22,085 nt of DNA from Streptomyces flaveolus. GTDB lineage: Bacteria > Actinomycetota > Actinomycetes > Streptomycetales > Streptomycetaceae. The translations under genes and the position numbers were made by a program. Below, in pieces: positions 6,757-15,192 of the stretch (positions are counted from its first letter, which is position 1; each line of letters starts with the position of its first letter). A model generated the notes under the pieces. It was not told the DNA's origin. It did not search any database and saw only the letters and a program-made list of their open reading frames with translations. Location: the NCBI RefSeq assembly GCF_000716535.1, contig NZ_JNWV01000071.1:1-22085 (forward strand). The letters are read 5' to 3'.

Positions 6757-8937
6757 TCACCAGCCGAGGCGTTGCTGGAACAGTTGCAAGGACACGGCCA
6801 GTCCCCTGGCCGTCCGTACGTCCCCGTGCGCCGCCGCGCTCTCGGCCACCGCCCGCAGTACGGACCGCTCGGCAGCGAGCCAGTCCAGCGCGGCGGACGC
6901 GTCCGGGAGCGGGGTCGGGAAGACCCCGTCGTACGGCGGGGGAGGCGGGCCGGCCTGCCGGTTCCGGGGCCGCAGCAGCAGGTTGGCGGCCTGTGCCGTC
7001 CTGCGGTAGTGGGCGTGCAGCCGGGACAGGGCGGCCGCGCGTTCCGTTCCGGACAGGCCGGACAGGCCGGACAGCTCGGACGCGTAGCGGAGCACCAGAG
7101 CGTGGGCCTGGTACCGGTCCCGCTGCCGCACGGTCAGCAGACGGGCGCGCACCAGTTCGCCGACGGCCGCGGCGGTCTCCCCGGGAGGTGTGCCGGCGAG
7201 GCTCGCGAGGGCGGTCACGGTGGCGTCCGGGCCCGGGTGCAGCGGCAGCAGCCGGAACAGCCGCGCGGCACGGGGTCCGAGTGTGCGGTACGACCAGGAG
7301 AAGACCGCGCGGACGTCGTTGTCGAGGTTGTCGTCGCTGAACCCGTCCAGGCTTCCGCCGGCGTCCGACAGTTCGGCCTCGATCTGCGCCGGGGTGCGCT
7401 CGGGCCGGGCCGCGGTGCGGGCGGCGAGGACGGCCAGGGCCAGGGGGAGGCGGCCACACCTGTCCACGATCGGCCGGACCTGCTCTGTGTCGAGGTCGGG
7501 GCGGCATCCCCGGACGCGCTTGAGGAAGTTCTCGGTGGCCTCCTCGGCCGACGGCACGTCCAGGGAGAGCAACCGGGCGCCGTGGGCCGATGCGAGCCCG
7601 GTCAGCCTGCCGCGGCTGGTCACCACCACCATGCACTCCGGAGTGCCGGGCAGCAGGGGCCTGACCTGGTTCGTGTCCCAGGCGTTGTCCAGGACCACGA
7701 GCACTCTCCGGCCCGCCAGAACACTGCGGTACAAGGCCGAACGCATCTCCGGCGAGGCGGGCACCCGGTGCTGGGCCACGCCCAGGGCGTCGAGGAAGCC
7801 CGCCAGCACGTCGCCCGGCTCCACGGGCTCGCCGTCGGGCGCGAAACCCCGCAGATCCGCGTAGAGCTGGCCGTCGGGGAAGTCGCGGGCGACGCGGTGG
7901 GCGAAGTGCACGGCCAAGGTGGTCTTGCCGATGCCGGGCATTCCGTCGATCGCCAGCACCCGCAGGGCGCCGTCCCGGCTCGCGGCCAGCGTCGCGGCCT
8001 GCCGGAGCGCCTCGTCGCGCCCGGTGAAACCGGGCAGGTCCGCGGGCAGTTGCGCGGGCCTGACCACGGGCAGCGAAGCCGGGGGAGCGGAGGCGCAGGG
8101 CGTACAGCGCTGTCCGTCGTCCCCCGTTTCCCCGCCGCTCGGCTCGACGGGCTGGTGGCGCAGCAACTGGGCGTGCGCCGCCTGGAGTTCAGGCCCGGGA
8201 TCGACGCCCAGCTCGTCCGCCAGGCGCCGGCGCACCTCCAGGTACAGGCTCACGGCTTCGGCCTTCTTGCCGTCGGCGGCCAGCGCTGCGAGCAGGTGGG
8301 CCACCAGGGCCTCGTCCAGGGGATTGCGTTCCACGGCCTGGCGCAGCGGAAGCAGCATCGCCACCGTCCGGTCGCACCGCGAGGCCGCATCGGCGGCCTC
8401 GCGCACCACGGACTCGTACTCGTGATCGATCATCACGAAGACGGGGTGGCCGCCGTCCGCCGAACCCAGATCCGCGGCGCACCGGTCCTGCCACAGGCTC
8501 AGTGCCGTGCAGAACAGGTCCACGGCCGCCACGGGGTCGCCGGCCGCCGAGAAGCGGCGGGCCCGCTCCACCAGGGCGCGGAATCGCAGCAGGTCCAGGC
8601 AGTCGGCGTCGACGTGCATCAGGTAACCGCCGGCCTTCCGGGCGAGCCACCGGCCGGGCGACCTGGCGGGCAGGCCGGGCTCCAGCAGCCGGCGCAGCGC
8701 GCCGACGTACCGGTGCACCGCGTTGGTGGCGCTGGCCGGCGGATCGCCCTCCCAGAGCAGCTCGGTGAACTCGCTCATCGACACCGGACGCCCGGCCCGC
8801 GCCAGGAGTACGGCGAGGACCAGCCGTTGCTGCTTGGCGCCGACGAGCAGTTCCTCCTGGCCGCGCCAGACCCGCACGGGCCCGAGGACGGAGAACCGGA
8901 CGGTGTCGTCACCCGGTGTGCCTCGTGGGCGTGTCAC
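6757..8937 (-). CDS. AfsR-like SARP transcriptional activator with NB-ARC ATPase domain
   Basis: The 726-aa product has the AfsR-type order. An OmpR-like winged helix occupies about 12-107 (VRFSVLGPVRVW, ending with GGYLMHVD), and a bacterial transcriptional activation domain about 112-262 (ending with RRLADELGVDPGPEL). A NB-ARC ATPase follows from about 300, with Walker A GMPGIGKTT (332-340), Walker B VLVVLDNAW (412-420), MVVVTSR (436-442) and RCGRLPLAL (493-501). It stops shortly after a helical region at LFQQRLGW and so lacks the TPR array present in full-length AfsR. GTG 8937-8935 is preferred because AGGGAG lies about 6 nt upstream; ATG 8952 is an alternative. SARPs bind heptamer direct repeats of 11-bp pitch and recruit polymerase, and four such sites occur in this window. 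The shared promoter element at 9098-9126 precedes it. Confidence 0.93.
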   Translation of the reverse strand: MTRPRGTPGDDTVRFSVLGPVRVWRGQEELLVGAKQQRLVLAVLLARAGRPVSMSEFTELLWEGDPPASATNAVHRYVGALRRLLEPGLPARSPGRWLARKAGGYLMHVDADCLDLLRFRALVERARRFSAAGDPVAAVDLFCTALSLWQDRCAADLGSADGGHPVFVMIDHEYESVVREAADAASRCDRTVAMLLPLRQAVERNPLDEALVAHLLAALAADGKKAEAVSLYLEVRRRLADELGVDPGPELQAAHAQLLRHQPVEPSGGETGDDGQRCTPCASAPPASLPVVRPAQLPADLPGFTGRDEALRQAATLAASRDGALRVLAIDGMPGIGKTTLAVHFAHRVARDFPDGQLYADLRGFAPDGEPVEPGDVLAGFLDALGVAQHRVPASPEMRSALYRSVLAGRRVLVVLDNAWDTNQVRPLLPGTPECMVVVTSRGRLTGLASAHGARLLSLDVPSAEEATENFLKRVRGCRPDLDTEQVRPIVDRCGRLPLALAVLAARTAARPERTPAQIEAELSDAGGSLDGFSDDNLDNDVRAVFSWSYRTLGPRAARLFRLLPLHPGPDATVTALASLAGTPPGETAAAVGELVRARLLTVRQRDRYQAHALVLRYASELSGLSGLSGTERAAALSRLHAHYRRTAQAANLLLRPRNRQAGPPPPPYDGVFPTPLPDASAALDWLAAERSVLRAVAESAAAHGDVRTARGLAVSLQLFQQRLGW

Positions 8938-9097
8938 GGTGGTCTCCCTCATGGCGTCACGCTCGTGAATCGCCCGGCGAGGCGGCACGAGGCATGTGGT
9001 GGCGGGAGGCCGCGCTCCTCCGCGGCGGCGCTTCTCGGACGGCTTCGCGCGGGTCGCCTCGGTGACGATCCGCCACACAGTGCGCGCCGCAGTCTTA

Positions 9098-9126
9098 AAT
9101 ATGGTCGGTCATCTTGTAGCTGTCAA
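9098..9126 (-). promoter_or_regulatory. Promoter with shared spacer element, upstream of the SARP gene
   Basis: On the minus strand TTGACA (9126-9121) is followed after 17 bp by CATATT (9103-9098), about 140-150 nt before the SARP start. The spacer contains CAAGATGACCGAC, which differs at two positions from the element at 176-204. The same spacing, hexamers and spacer core occur at both sites, so a common regulator probably binds between -35 and -10. A repressor is the more natural reading, since the promoter hexamers are already good. Confidence 0.6.
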
Positions 9127-9310
9127 ACAGTGACCCGGCACGCCTGGTGTGCGTGCCGCGCGTCTGCCGTGCTGCCGAACCCTGGGCGCCGGTCCTCGGG
9201 CCCTCCACCGCGTGGGCTCCCGCGCGGTCCGGCCGTGCCAGGGGGAGCAGCCGCACCCCCTGGCGGCCGGCCCCGTTCAGTGGGTCAAGCCCGTTGGCAC
9301 GCGGCCCTGT

Positions 9311-10174
9311 TCAGTCCCCGGTCCCGGCCGGTTCCGGGTACTGGGCGGTGGCGGAGACGAAGAGGGTGTAGGGATTGCCGCGGTCGCCGTGCTTCGCGGT
9401 CATCGTCCGGATCACGGCGGCGGCGTCCGCACCGGCCTCGACGGCGTCGTCGAAGTCGATGAGGTAGCGGCGGGAGGCCGCGAGGACGCCGGCCGCGTCG
9501 TCGTCCGGAGCGGCGGGATGCCGGTGACCGGCGACCACCGTGGCGGGCCGCAGCGCCTCGACCGTGTCCAGCGCTTCCAGCCAGCGGGCGCGCGCCGCGC
9601 GGTCGGTCTGCGCCAGCCACATGTGGATGCCGTTGTAGGCGACGTCACCGCCCACGACGGCGTCCAGGTCCGGTACGTGCACCACGCTGGACGGATCGGT
9701 GTCGCTCTGTCCCACGCGCACCGGCCGCACCTCGTGCCCGTCCACACCGATCACGTCCCCGGTCAGCGGCTGCGGTACCACCGGCCGGGCCGGCAGCCGG
9801 CCCGGGAACAGCGACTCCCAGTACGCCAGGTAAGGGCCGCTGAGCTGCTCTTGCGCGTACGGCACCACCTCGGGGAGGGCCACGGCCACGGCATCGGGCC
9901 AGGCGTCGAGCACGACCGACAGCCCCAGGAAGTGGTCCGCGTGGCCGTGGGTGACGTACACCGTGGTGAGGACCTTGTCCTTGGCCCGGATCCACTCGGT
10001 GAGGTCGCGGGCCTCCTCCTCGGTGATGAGCGCGTCGACCAGCACCGCCTCGCGGCGCCCGTGGATCAGCGTCGCCGTACTCGCCGGCCAGGTGGCCCGC
10101 TGCCGTGCGTCCCAGCCCGGCATGGGGGCGGCGATGGGCTTGTAGTCGCTGGTGTAGACATCGATCGACAGCAT
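9311..10174 (-). CDS. MBL-fold metallo-hydrolase
   Basis: This 287-aa protein belongs to the metallo-beta-lactamase fold superfamily. The metal-binding signature THGHADH is at residues 75-81. Later ligands are likely in VVGGDVAYN (the bridging Asp) and VVAGHRHP (His). The ATG at 10174 has GGAG about 9 nt upstream. No signal peptide is present, so it should act in the cytoplasm. Superfamily members hydrolyse esters, thioesters, lactones or phosphodiesters with one or two metal ions, and the sequence does not reveal which. It is a single gene with its own SARP-type repeat promoter, site C at 10304-10345, about 130 bp before the start. The oxidoreductase gene upstream ends at 10396, so the two are probably transcribed separately. 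Confidence 0.9.
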   Translation of the reverse strand: MLSIDVYTSDYKPIAAPMPGWDARQRATWPASTATLIHGRREAVLVDALITEEEARDLTEWIRAKDKVLTTVYVTHGHADHFLGLSVVLDAWPDAVAVALPEVVPYAQEQLSGPYLAYWESLFPGRLPARPVVPQPLTGDVIGVDGHEVRPVRVGQSDTDPSSVVHVPDLDAVVGGDVAYNGIHMWLAQTDRAARARWLEALDTVEALRPATVVAGHRHPAAPDDDAAGVLAASRRYLIDFDDAVEAGADAAAVIRTMTAKHGDRGNPYTLFVSATAQYPEPAGTGD

Positions 10175-10303
10175 CGGGGCTGCTCCGTTTCTGTGGGAGG
10201 GACGGCACTGGTCCCGGCCGCGGGGCCGGCCCTCGCGGCGCCGGCGGACTGTCCGGCGGCGCCGGTCCGCGGGCGGAACCCGACGGATTCCGCGTCCCGC
10301 TCC

Positions 10304-10345
10304 ACCGTAGGCGGGAGCAGTGGAATCCTTGTGGGCCGCCAGTGC
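10304..10345 (-). promoter_or_regulatory. SARP-type direct-repeat promoter, site C
   Basis: Minus-strand heptamers GCACTGG (10345-10339), CCACAAG (10334-10328) and CCACTGC (10323-10317) have 4-nt spacers. Seven bp later is TACGGT (10309-10304), a good streptomycete -10. This site has the best -10 and the most divergent first heptamer of the four. It points at the MBL hydrolase at 10174, giving a leader of about 120 nt. Confidence 0.6.
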
Positions 10346-10395
10346 GTCACCGCGCCTCCCGCCGACGGGCGCCGCGGCCTTCCGGCCCGGTGTGA

Positions 10396-11256
10396 TCAGA
10401 AACCGGTGAGCGTGATCTTGCCGATCGCCCTGCCGGACTCCATGACGCGGTGCGCCTCGCGCAGGTGCGCGGCACTGACCGTGCCGAGGTCGGTGGTGGC
10501 CGTGGTGGTGAGGATGCCGGCGTCCACCAGGCGGGCGATCTGGTTCAGGATGTGGTGCTGGACCGCCTGGTCGGGTGTGCGGTGCAGGGACCGGGTGAAC
10601 ATGAACTCCCAGTGGAAGGAGATGCTCTTGGACTTCAGCAGACCGATCTCCACCGGGCCGAAGTCGTCGATGGCGACCAGCCCGCCGAAGGGCTTGAGCA
10701 CCTCGGCGTAGTCGGCCAGGTTCCGGTCCGTGGCGACGGTGCTGAAGACGTGGTCCACGCCCTCGGGGGCGAGGGCGAGGACCTGCCCGGCCAGCGGCTC
10801 GCGGTGGTCCACCACATGGGTCGCTCCCATCCGGCGGGCGAACTCGACGCTCTCGGGACGCGAGGCGGTGCCGATCACGGTCAGGCTGGTGAGGGCGCGC
10901 GCAAGCTGGGCCACCATCGCGCCGACGCCGCCGGCGGCCGCGGTCACCAGCAGGGTCCCGGTCTGCTCCAGGGCACCGTCGTGCAGGCCGAGGCGCTCGA
11001 ACAGGCCCTCCCAGGCGGTCAGCGAGGTGAGCGGCAGCGCCGCGGCCTCGGCGAAGGAGAGGGTCGTGGGCTTGCGGCCGACGATGCGCTCGTCCACGGT
11101 GTGGAAACGCGCGTTGGTTCCGGGCCGGTCGATGGCGCCGGCGTAGAAGACCTCGTCGCCGACCTCGAACAGCTCGACCTCCTCGCCCACGGCCACGACC
11201 GTGCCCGCGGCGTCCCAGCCGAGCACCTTGGGCTGACCGCCCGGATCGTTGCTCAC
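10396..11256 (-). CDS. Quinone-oxidoreductase-like (MDR family) protein, N-terminally short
   Basis: The 286-aa frame starts at GTG 11256-11254, with AGGAG about 7 nt upstream. It aligns end to end with the 341-aa oxidoreductase at 15193-16218, except that about 55 N-terminal residues are missing (its SNDPGG matches residue 57 onward there). The nucleotide-binding motif AAAGGVG (107-112) and the C-terminal ESGRAIGKITLTGF are intact. The missing part is the beginning of the GroES-like catalytic domain, including the strand that normally opens the fold, so activity is doubtful unless the protein pairs with another chain. Codon use remains normal and no internal stop exists, so this is either a young truncation or a functional short form. 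The DNA upstream (11257-11453) stays open in frame but has no homology to the missing part. Site D lies about 310 bp upstream. Confidence 0.8.
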   Translation of the reverse strand: MSNDPGGQPKVLGWDAAGTVVAVGEEVELFEVGDEVFYAGAIDRPGTNARFHTVDERIVGRKPTTLSFAEAAALPLTSLTAWEGLFERLGLHDGALEQTGTLLVTAAAGGVGAMVAQLARALTSLTVIGTASRPESVEFARRMGATHVVDHREPLAGQVLALAPEGVDHVFSTVATDRNLADYAEVLKPFGGLVAIDDFGPVEIGLLKSKSISFHWEFMFTRSLHRTPDQAVQHHILNQIARLVDAGILTTTATTDLGTVSAAHLREAHRVMESGRAIGKITLTGF

Positions 11257-11563
11257 GAGTTGCTCCTGTCGGATGGCTGCCGCCGGTTCCGGGAAGGACC
11301 GACGGCCGGGTTCCGCGGCGGTGTTCGGGGCCGCGGCGGACCGGGCGGGACCGAAGGCGGTCCGGCGGGGCGGATGGTCGGGTCGGAGGGGGCGGGCGGA
11401 CCGGGACCGCACGGACGTGCGTGTCTTCGCCGTTCCCGCTCGTCGGCGCACGTCCTGCCCGTCGTCGGCAGTCGTCCGGCCGCGAAGCTCTGCCGGGCGT
11501 GCGGCAACGGAGCGGGCGGCCCGGACCTCACACGGTCGGGCGTCACACCGCGACCGCGCCCTC
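11257..11563. other. Leader region between site D and the short oxidoreductase
   Basis: About 300 bp lie between the predicted site D promoter and the GTG at 11256. No gene or convincing hairpin was recognised. It occupies the place where the missing oxidoreductase N-terminus would be, but neither strand encodes a match to it. Confidence 0.4.
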
Positions 11564-11605
11564 AGCTTCCCCCGGCGATGTGGAATCTTTGTGGTCGCCC
11601 TCTTG
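11564..11605 (-). promoter_or_regulatory. SARP-type direct-repeat promoter, site D
   Basis: Minus-strand heptamers CAAGAGG (11605-11599), CCACAAA (11594-11588) and CCACATC (11583-11577) have 4-nt spacers. GAAGCT (11569-11564) follows after 7 bp. The first 20 or so bases nearly match site B. It would direct transcription toward the short oxidoreductase at 11256 through a long leader of about 300 nt. It lies immediately downstream of the CNB-domain remnant. Confidence 0.55.
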
Positions 11606-11638
11606 AGCGGCGCCCGGCGCCGCCCCTCCCTTTCCTGC

Positions 11639-11797
11639 GGACTCGTCGCCGGTGTCGAACAGCACCTGTCCGGCGGCGACCTCCTCGCGCTTCGCGTATC
11701 CGGCGGCGCGGGCGAGTTGTTCGTCGTCCAGCCGGAGTGACGCGACAGCGGCGAGAACTTCGGGAAGATCGCCTATTTCAGGAAATGAGCATGGCAT
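11639..11797 (-). pseudogene. N-terminal remnant of a cyclic-nucleotide-binding-domain protein
   Basis: From ATG 11797-11795 the frame encodes about 50 residues ending LARAAGYAKREEV and then AAGQVLFDTGDES. This is the first helix and strand of a cAMP-binding (CNB) domain, as found at the N-terminus of actinomycete CNB-thioredoxin-reductase fusions. Directly after GDES the homology stops and low-complexity sequence continues into site D. The rest of the domain and any reductase part are absent, so this is a truncated gene. Its first codons (TCA, TTT, GAA, ATA) are unusually AT-rich for the window. Confidence 0.55.
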
Positions 11798-11993
11798 GCG
11801 CCGAGCATGCCACCCGGTGTGAGCCGGGTCCACACGTGTGTTCCGCGCATCGCGAACGTGGGCCACGGCCGTTTCCGGGCACGGCGGCGACGCCCCGGGC
11901 GCCGGGGGACAGCCGGGCGCGCGGGACATCGGTGGAGGGGCCGCATGGTGGCAGCTCCGCATGGTGGCAGCGCCGTGCGCCGCCTGACACGGG

Positions 11994-12620
11994 CTAACGC
12001 GCGAACTGCTCCGTCGCCAGCAACTCGTCCGTGGTCACCACGTCATGGGCGATCAGCGCGTAGCGCTGCACCATCTGCTCGTACGCCTCGGGGCCGCCCT
12101 CGGGGGCCGTGGCGTCCTTGACGAGGGTCACCCGGTAACCGCGCTCCATGGCGCTGCGCGCCGTCGACTCCACGCACATCGTGCCGATCATGCCCGCCAC
12201 GACGACGTGTTCCACACCGCGTCGCTTGAGCTGTGTGTCCAGGTCGGTGGTGGCGAAGACGTCGAGGTTCTTGTGCGGCGCGATGGTCACGTCACCGGGG
12301 CCGGGGGTGAGGTCGGGGTGGAACTCGGCGCCCCAGCTGCCGGCCTCGAACATACGGTTGTCGAACATCATGTGGTGGATGCCCGACTTGTACTTCCAGT
12401 TCGCGTACTCCTCGTCGGTGTACGACATCGGCGAGAAGAAGGCGGGGAAGCCGCTGTCACGGAAGCCGGCCAGCAGGCGCTTGAGGTTGCCCAGGGTGCC
12501 GATCCGCTCGAACTCCGCCTTGAAGCCGGCATGTCCCTTGCCCTGCTCGGAGAAGATCTCGTTGACGGTGTCGATCAGCACGAGACCGATCGGTGCCGTG
12601 GTCGTGGACGTGTTGGACAT
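11994..12620 (-). CDS. Isochorismatase-family cysteine hydrolase
   Basis: The 208-aa product is a stand-alone isochorismatase-fold hydrolase of usual length. The catalytic triad is visible: Asp17 in VLIDTVN, Lys117 in APHKNLD and Cys149 in GTMCVEST, the last within the typical VVAGMIGTMCV strand-turn. Family members hydrolyse amides, carbamates or enol ethers (nicotinamidase, N-carbamoyl amidases, isochorismatase). The specific substrate is not evident, though the IHHMMFDNRM region is common in unassigned cysteine hydrolases. ATG 12620 has AAGGA about 8 nt upstream. No SARP-type repeat was found before it. It appears to be monocistronic, since only a CNB-domain remnant lies downstream. Confidence 0.92.
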   Translation of the reverse strand: MSNTSTTTAPIGLVLIDTVNEIFSEQGKGHAGFKAEFERIGTLGNLKRLLAGFRDSGFPAFFSPMSYTDEEYANWKYKSGIHHMMFDNRMFEAGSWGAEFHPDLTPGPGDVTIAPHKNLDVFATTDLDTQLKRRGVEHVVVAGMIGTMCVESTARSAMERGYRVTLVKDATAPEGGPEAYEQMVQRYALIAHDVVTTDELLATEQFAR

Positions 12621-12788
12621 CGTGGCGTTCCTTTCGTTCGCCGCACCGTCGTGGTGCGTGCAGGGCGAAGTCCCCTCCGGCCCTGGCCGCTGCCAGGGTG
12701 GCTCCGGCGGTTCGGCCGGGCATCGGTCGAATGACTGTCCGGCTGATGGCACTGTTCACGCCCTTGCCGATGTCGGTTCCCGGGGCGC

Positions 12789-12922
12789 GCGTTGGTGGCG
12801 TCGGGCCACTGCCGGACGGCGGCTGCCTCCGCTTCGAAGGCCGCGTGCCCGTCGGGTCGGCTCAGGTTGAGGCGGACGCGGTCGCGGGGCGGGAGTGGCC
12901 AGACGCGGAAGTCTCCCTCACC
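12789..12922 (-). pseudogene. C-terminal fragment of an SsgA-family protein
   Basis: The minus strand encodes GEGDFRVWP and then RVRLNLSRPDGHAAFEA, ending near RQWPDAT. This matches the C-terminal half of SsgA-like regulators, where GD.RVWP is followed by a strand with SPDG and EA. The N-terminal half is absent: upstream of the motif the frame is proline-rich and unlike the family. The region from 12621 to 13071 otherwise contains nothing I can name. Confidence 0.45.
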
Positions 12923-13071
12923 GCTGGGTTCACGTGTCCCGTCGTCCGGCAGGTCCCGGGCGGCCGTAGGGGGCGCGTGGTCGCCGGACGGTCGTGGAGA
13001 GGAGGACGGGGTGGCTCCGGGAGCGGGAGCCTGGGGCCCGTGTGGGGTCCCTGTCATTCGCACACCCCCTG

Positions 13072-13106
13072 CCGGGCGTCATCCCGCGGAAGCGGGTGAC
13101 GCCCGG
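13072..13106 (-). terminator. Strong hairpin terminator after the chloroperoxidase-like gene
   Basis: The arm at 13072-13087 pairs with 13092-13106 around a GGAA loop: 15 base pairs with a single bulged T, almost all G-C. It starts 8 bp past the stop codon of the minus-strand alpha/beta hydrolase. No T-run follows, as is usual in Streptomyces. Confidence 0.8.
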
Positions 13107-13113
13107 TGGCGGA

Positions 13114-14111
<998 letters not shown>

Positions 14112-14222
14112 CGCCGACGTCGTCGCCCGTGCCGGGCGACCGCACGGGCGGCGTGCGCCGAGGTCCCGCCGGCCGGTCCCCGGACCCGGACCGTCGTGCC
14201 CGGCGCGGTCCCTCCGCGCAGG

Positions 14223-14471
14223 TCACCGCCTGAAGTGGACGAGCACCCGGCCGGTGTTGTTCCCGTCGACCTCCACGCGGTCGTAGAGCCTCCTGATGTG
14301 CTTCTGCCCGAGGAAGGCGAGGACCCGGTCCTTGAGCCGGCCGGTGCCCTTGCCGGGAATGATCTCGGCGACCGGCTCGCCCGACCGGTGGGCCTTGAAG
14401 ATGAACTGCCGCAGGGCGAGTTCGATGTCCCGGTTGTTCCGGAAGACGGGGTGCAGATCCAGGCTGAGCAT
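14223..14471 (-). CDS. Small Smr-domain protein
   Basis: The 82-aa product consists of a single Smr (small MutS-related) domain. The signature LDLHP is at residues 4-8 and the loop IIPGKGTGRLKD at 37-48, followed by the final VEVDGNNTGRVLVHFR strands. Smr domains are nicking endonucleases or RNA-binding modules. Usually they form the tail of MutS2 or a longer protein, but stand-alone forms of this size are common in actinomycetes. The ribosome site is weak. The next gene upstream on the same strand is a YgiN-type monooxygenase, whose stop is 117 bp away. Confidence 0.88.
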   Translation of the reverse strand: MLSLDLHPVFRNNRDIELALRQFIFKAHRSGEPVAEIIPGKGTGRLKDRVLAFLGQKHIRRLYDRVEVDGNNTGRVLVHFRR

Positions 14472-14587
14472 GGTCGACTGCCGTTCGTGCGAGGGGCGGG
14501 AAGGCGGGTGTGCGGTGTTCTCCTATCCCGGGCAGCCGCCCCGGGGCAACCCCGCCTCCGGGCCCGTGTCCGGTCCGTACGTGCCGT

Positions 14588-14899
14588 CTACACCGCCAGT
14601 TCGGTCAGACGCTCGATCTCGATGCCCCCCACCGTCAGCGTCTCCGCCAGCTCCGCGAAGCGCCGCAGGTGGTCGCTGCCGGAGTGGGCGCGCAGGTGCG
14701 CCTCGCTCTGCCACACCTCGTGCATCACCAGCAGCCCGGGGTCGTCCAGGCCCTGGTGCGGTACGTATGTGAGGCAACCCTCCTCCTGCCGGGTGGCTGT
14801 CACCAGAGCGGGCAGCGCGTCCCGCAGTTCCCGCTCCTTGCCTGGAAGCGCCCGCATGCGCGCGACGAGGACGATGGGCTGGGTGTCCGGGTGGGTCAT
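14588..14899 (-). CDS. YgiN-like antibiotic-biosynthesis-monooxygenase (ABM) domain protein
   Basis: The 103-aa protein is a single ferredoxin-like ABM domain. PIVLVARMRALPGKERELRD, then EEGCLTYVPHQ, and LLVMHEVWQSEAHLRAHSGSDHLRRF are the standard blocks of the family. Members act as dimers and oxidise quinols or aromatic polyketides without cofactors, or degrade heme. The length and the H..S.HLRRF block fit the quinol-monooxygenase (YgiN) type. AGGAG lies 7 nt before ATG 14899. The gene sits between the Smr gene and a broken 2-hydroxyacid dehydrogenase. Together with the two quinone oxidoreductase copies and the flavodoxin genes it suggests quinone handling, but that is inference. Confidence 0.9.
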   Translation of the reverse strand: MTHPDTQPIVLVARMRALPGKERELRDALPALVTATRQEEGCLTYVPHQGLDDPGLLVMHEVWQSEAHLRAHSGSDHLRRFAELAETLTVGGIEIERLTELAV

Positions 14900-14936
14900 G
14901 GAATGCTCCTGGGTCGTCGTATGACGTGGTGGGTGG

Positions 14937-15152
14937 TCAGGTGAACCGGAGGGCCGGCCGCACCCTTGAACAACTTCGCCTGAACCGCGCGTACCGGTGC
15001 GGTTGCCACACCAGGAAGGCGACGGAGTCGTCCGCGAAGGCCCCGACGTGCGGGGTGAGCAGGACCTCCGGTTGTCGCCCCAGCGGGTGTCCGGACGGCA
15101 GGGGCTCGGGATCGGTCACGTCCAGAGCCGCTCGGAGCCGCCCGGACGTCAC
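14937..15152 (-). pseudogene. C-terminal fragment of a D-isomer-specific 2-hydroxyacid dehydrogenase
   Basis: From about 15152 the minus strand encodes LRAALDVTDPEPLPSGHPLG and then VLLTPHVGAFADDS. This is the end of the NAD-binding domain of 2-hydroxyacid dehydrogenases, with the conserved DVxxPEPLP and the catalytic His in TPHVG. The rest of the enzyme (over 200 residues) is missing upstream, and the last 25 or so codons lose the family pattern. It is a degraded remnant, not a short functional gene. Confidence 0.7.
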
Positions 15153-15192
15153 CTGGCGCCGGTGGTTCCCGGGCCCTTCGGTGGCAGGCGGC

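Noticed and set aside
6481..9462. A very long open frame on the plus strand antisense to the SARP gene
   Set aside because: It has no domain or motif. The opposite strand encodes clear BTAD and NB-ARC motifs, so this is a shadow of high GC.
5274..11605. The four heptamer sites all encode a short HK-D/E-ST peptide in one minus-strand frame, hinting at a conserved protein motif
   Set aside because: Flanking residues do not match and the frames are unrelated. The 11-bp repeat pitch and constant distance to the -10 explain the conservation better as DNA.
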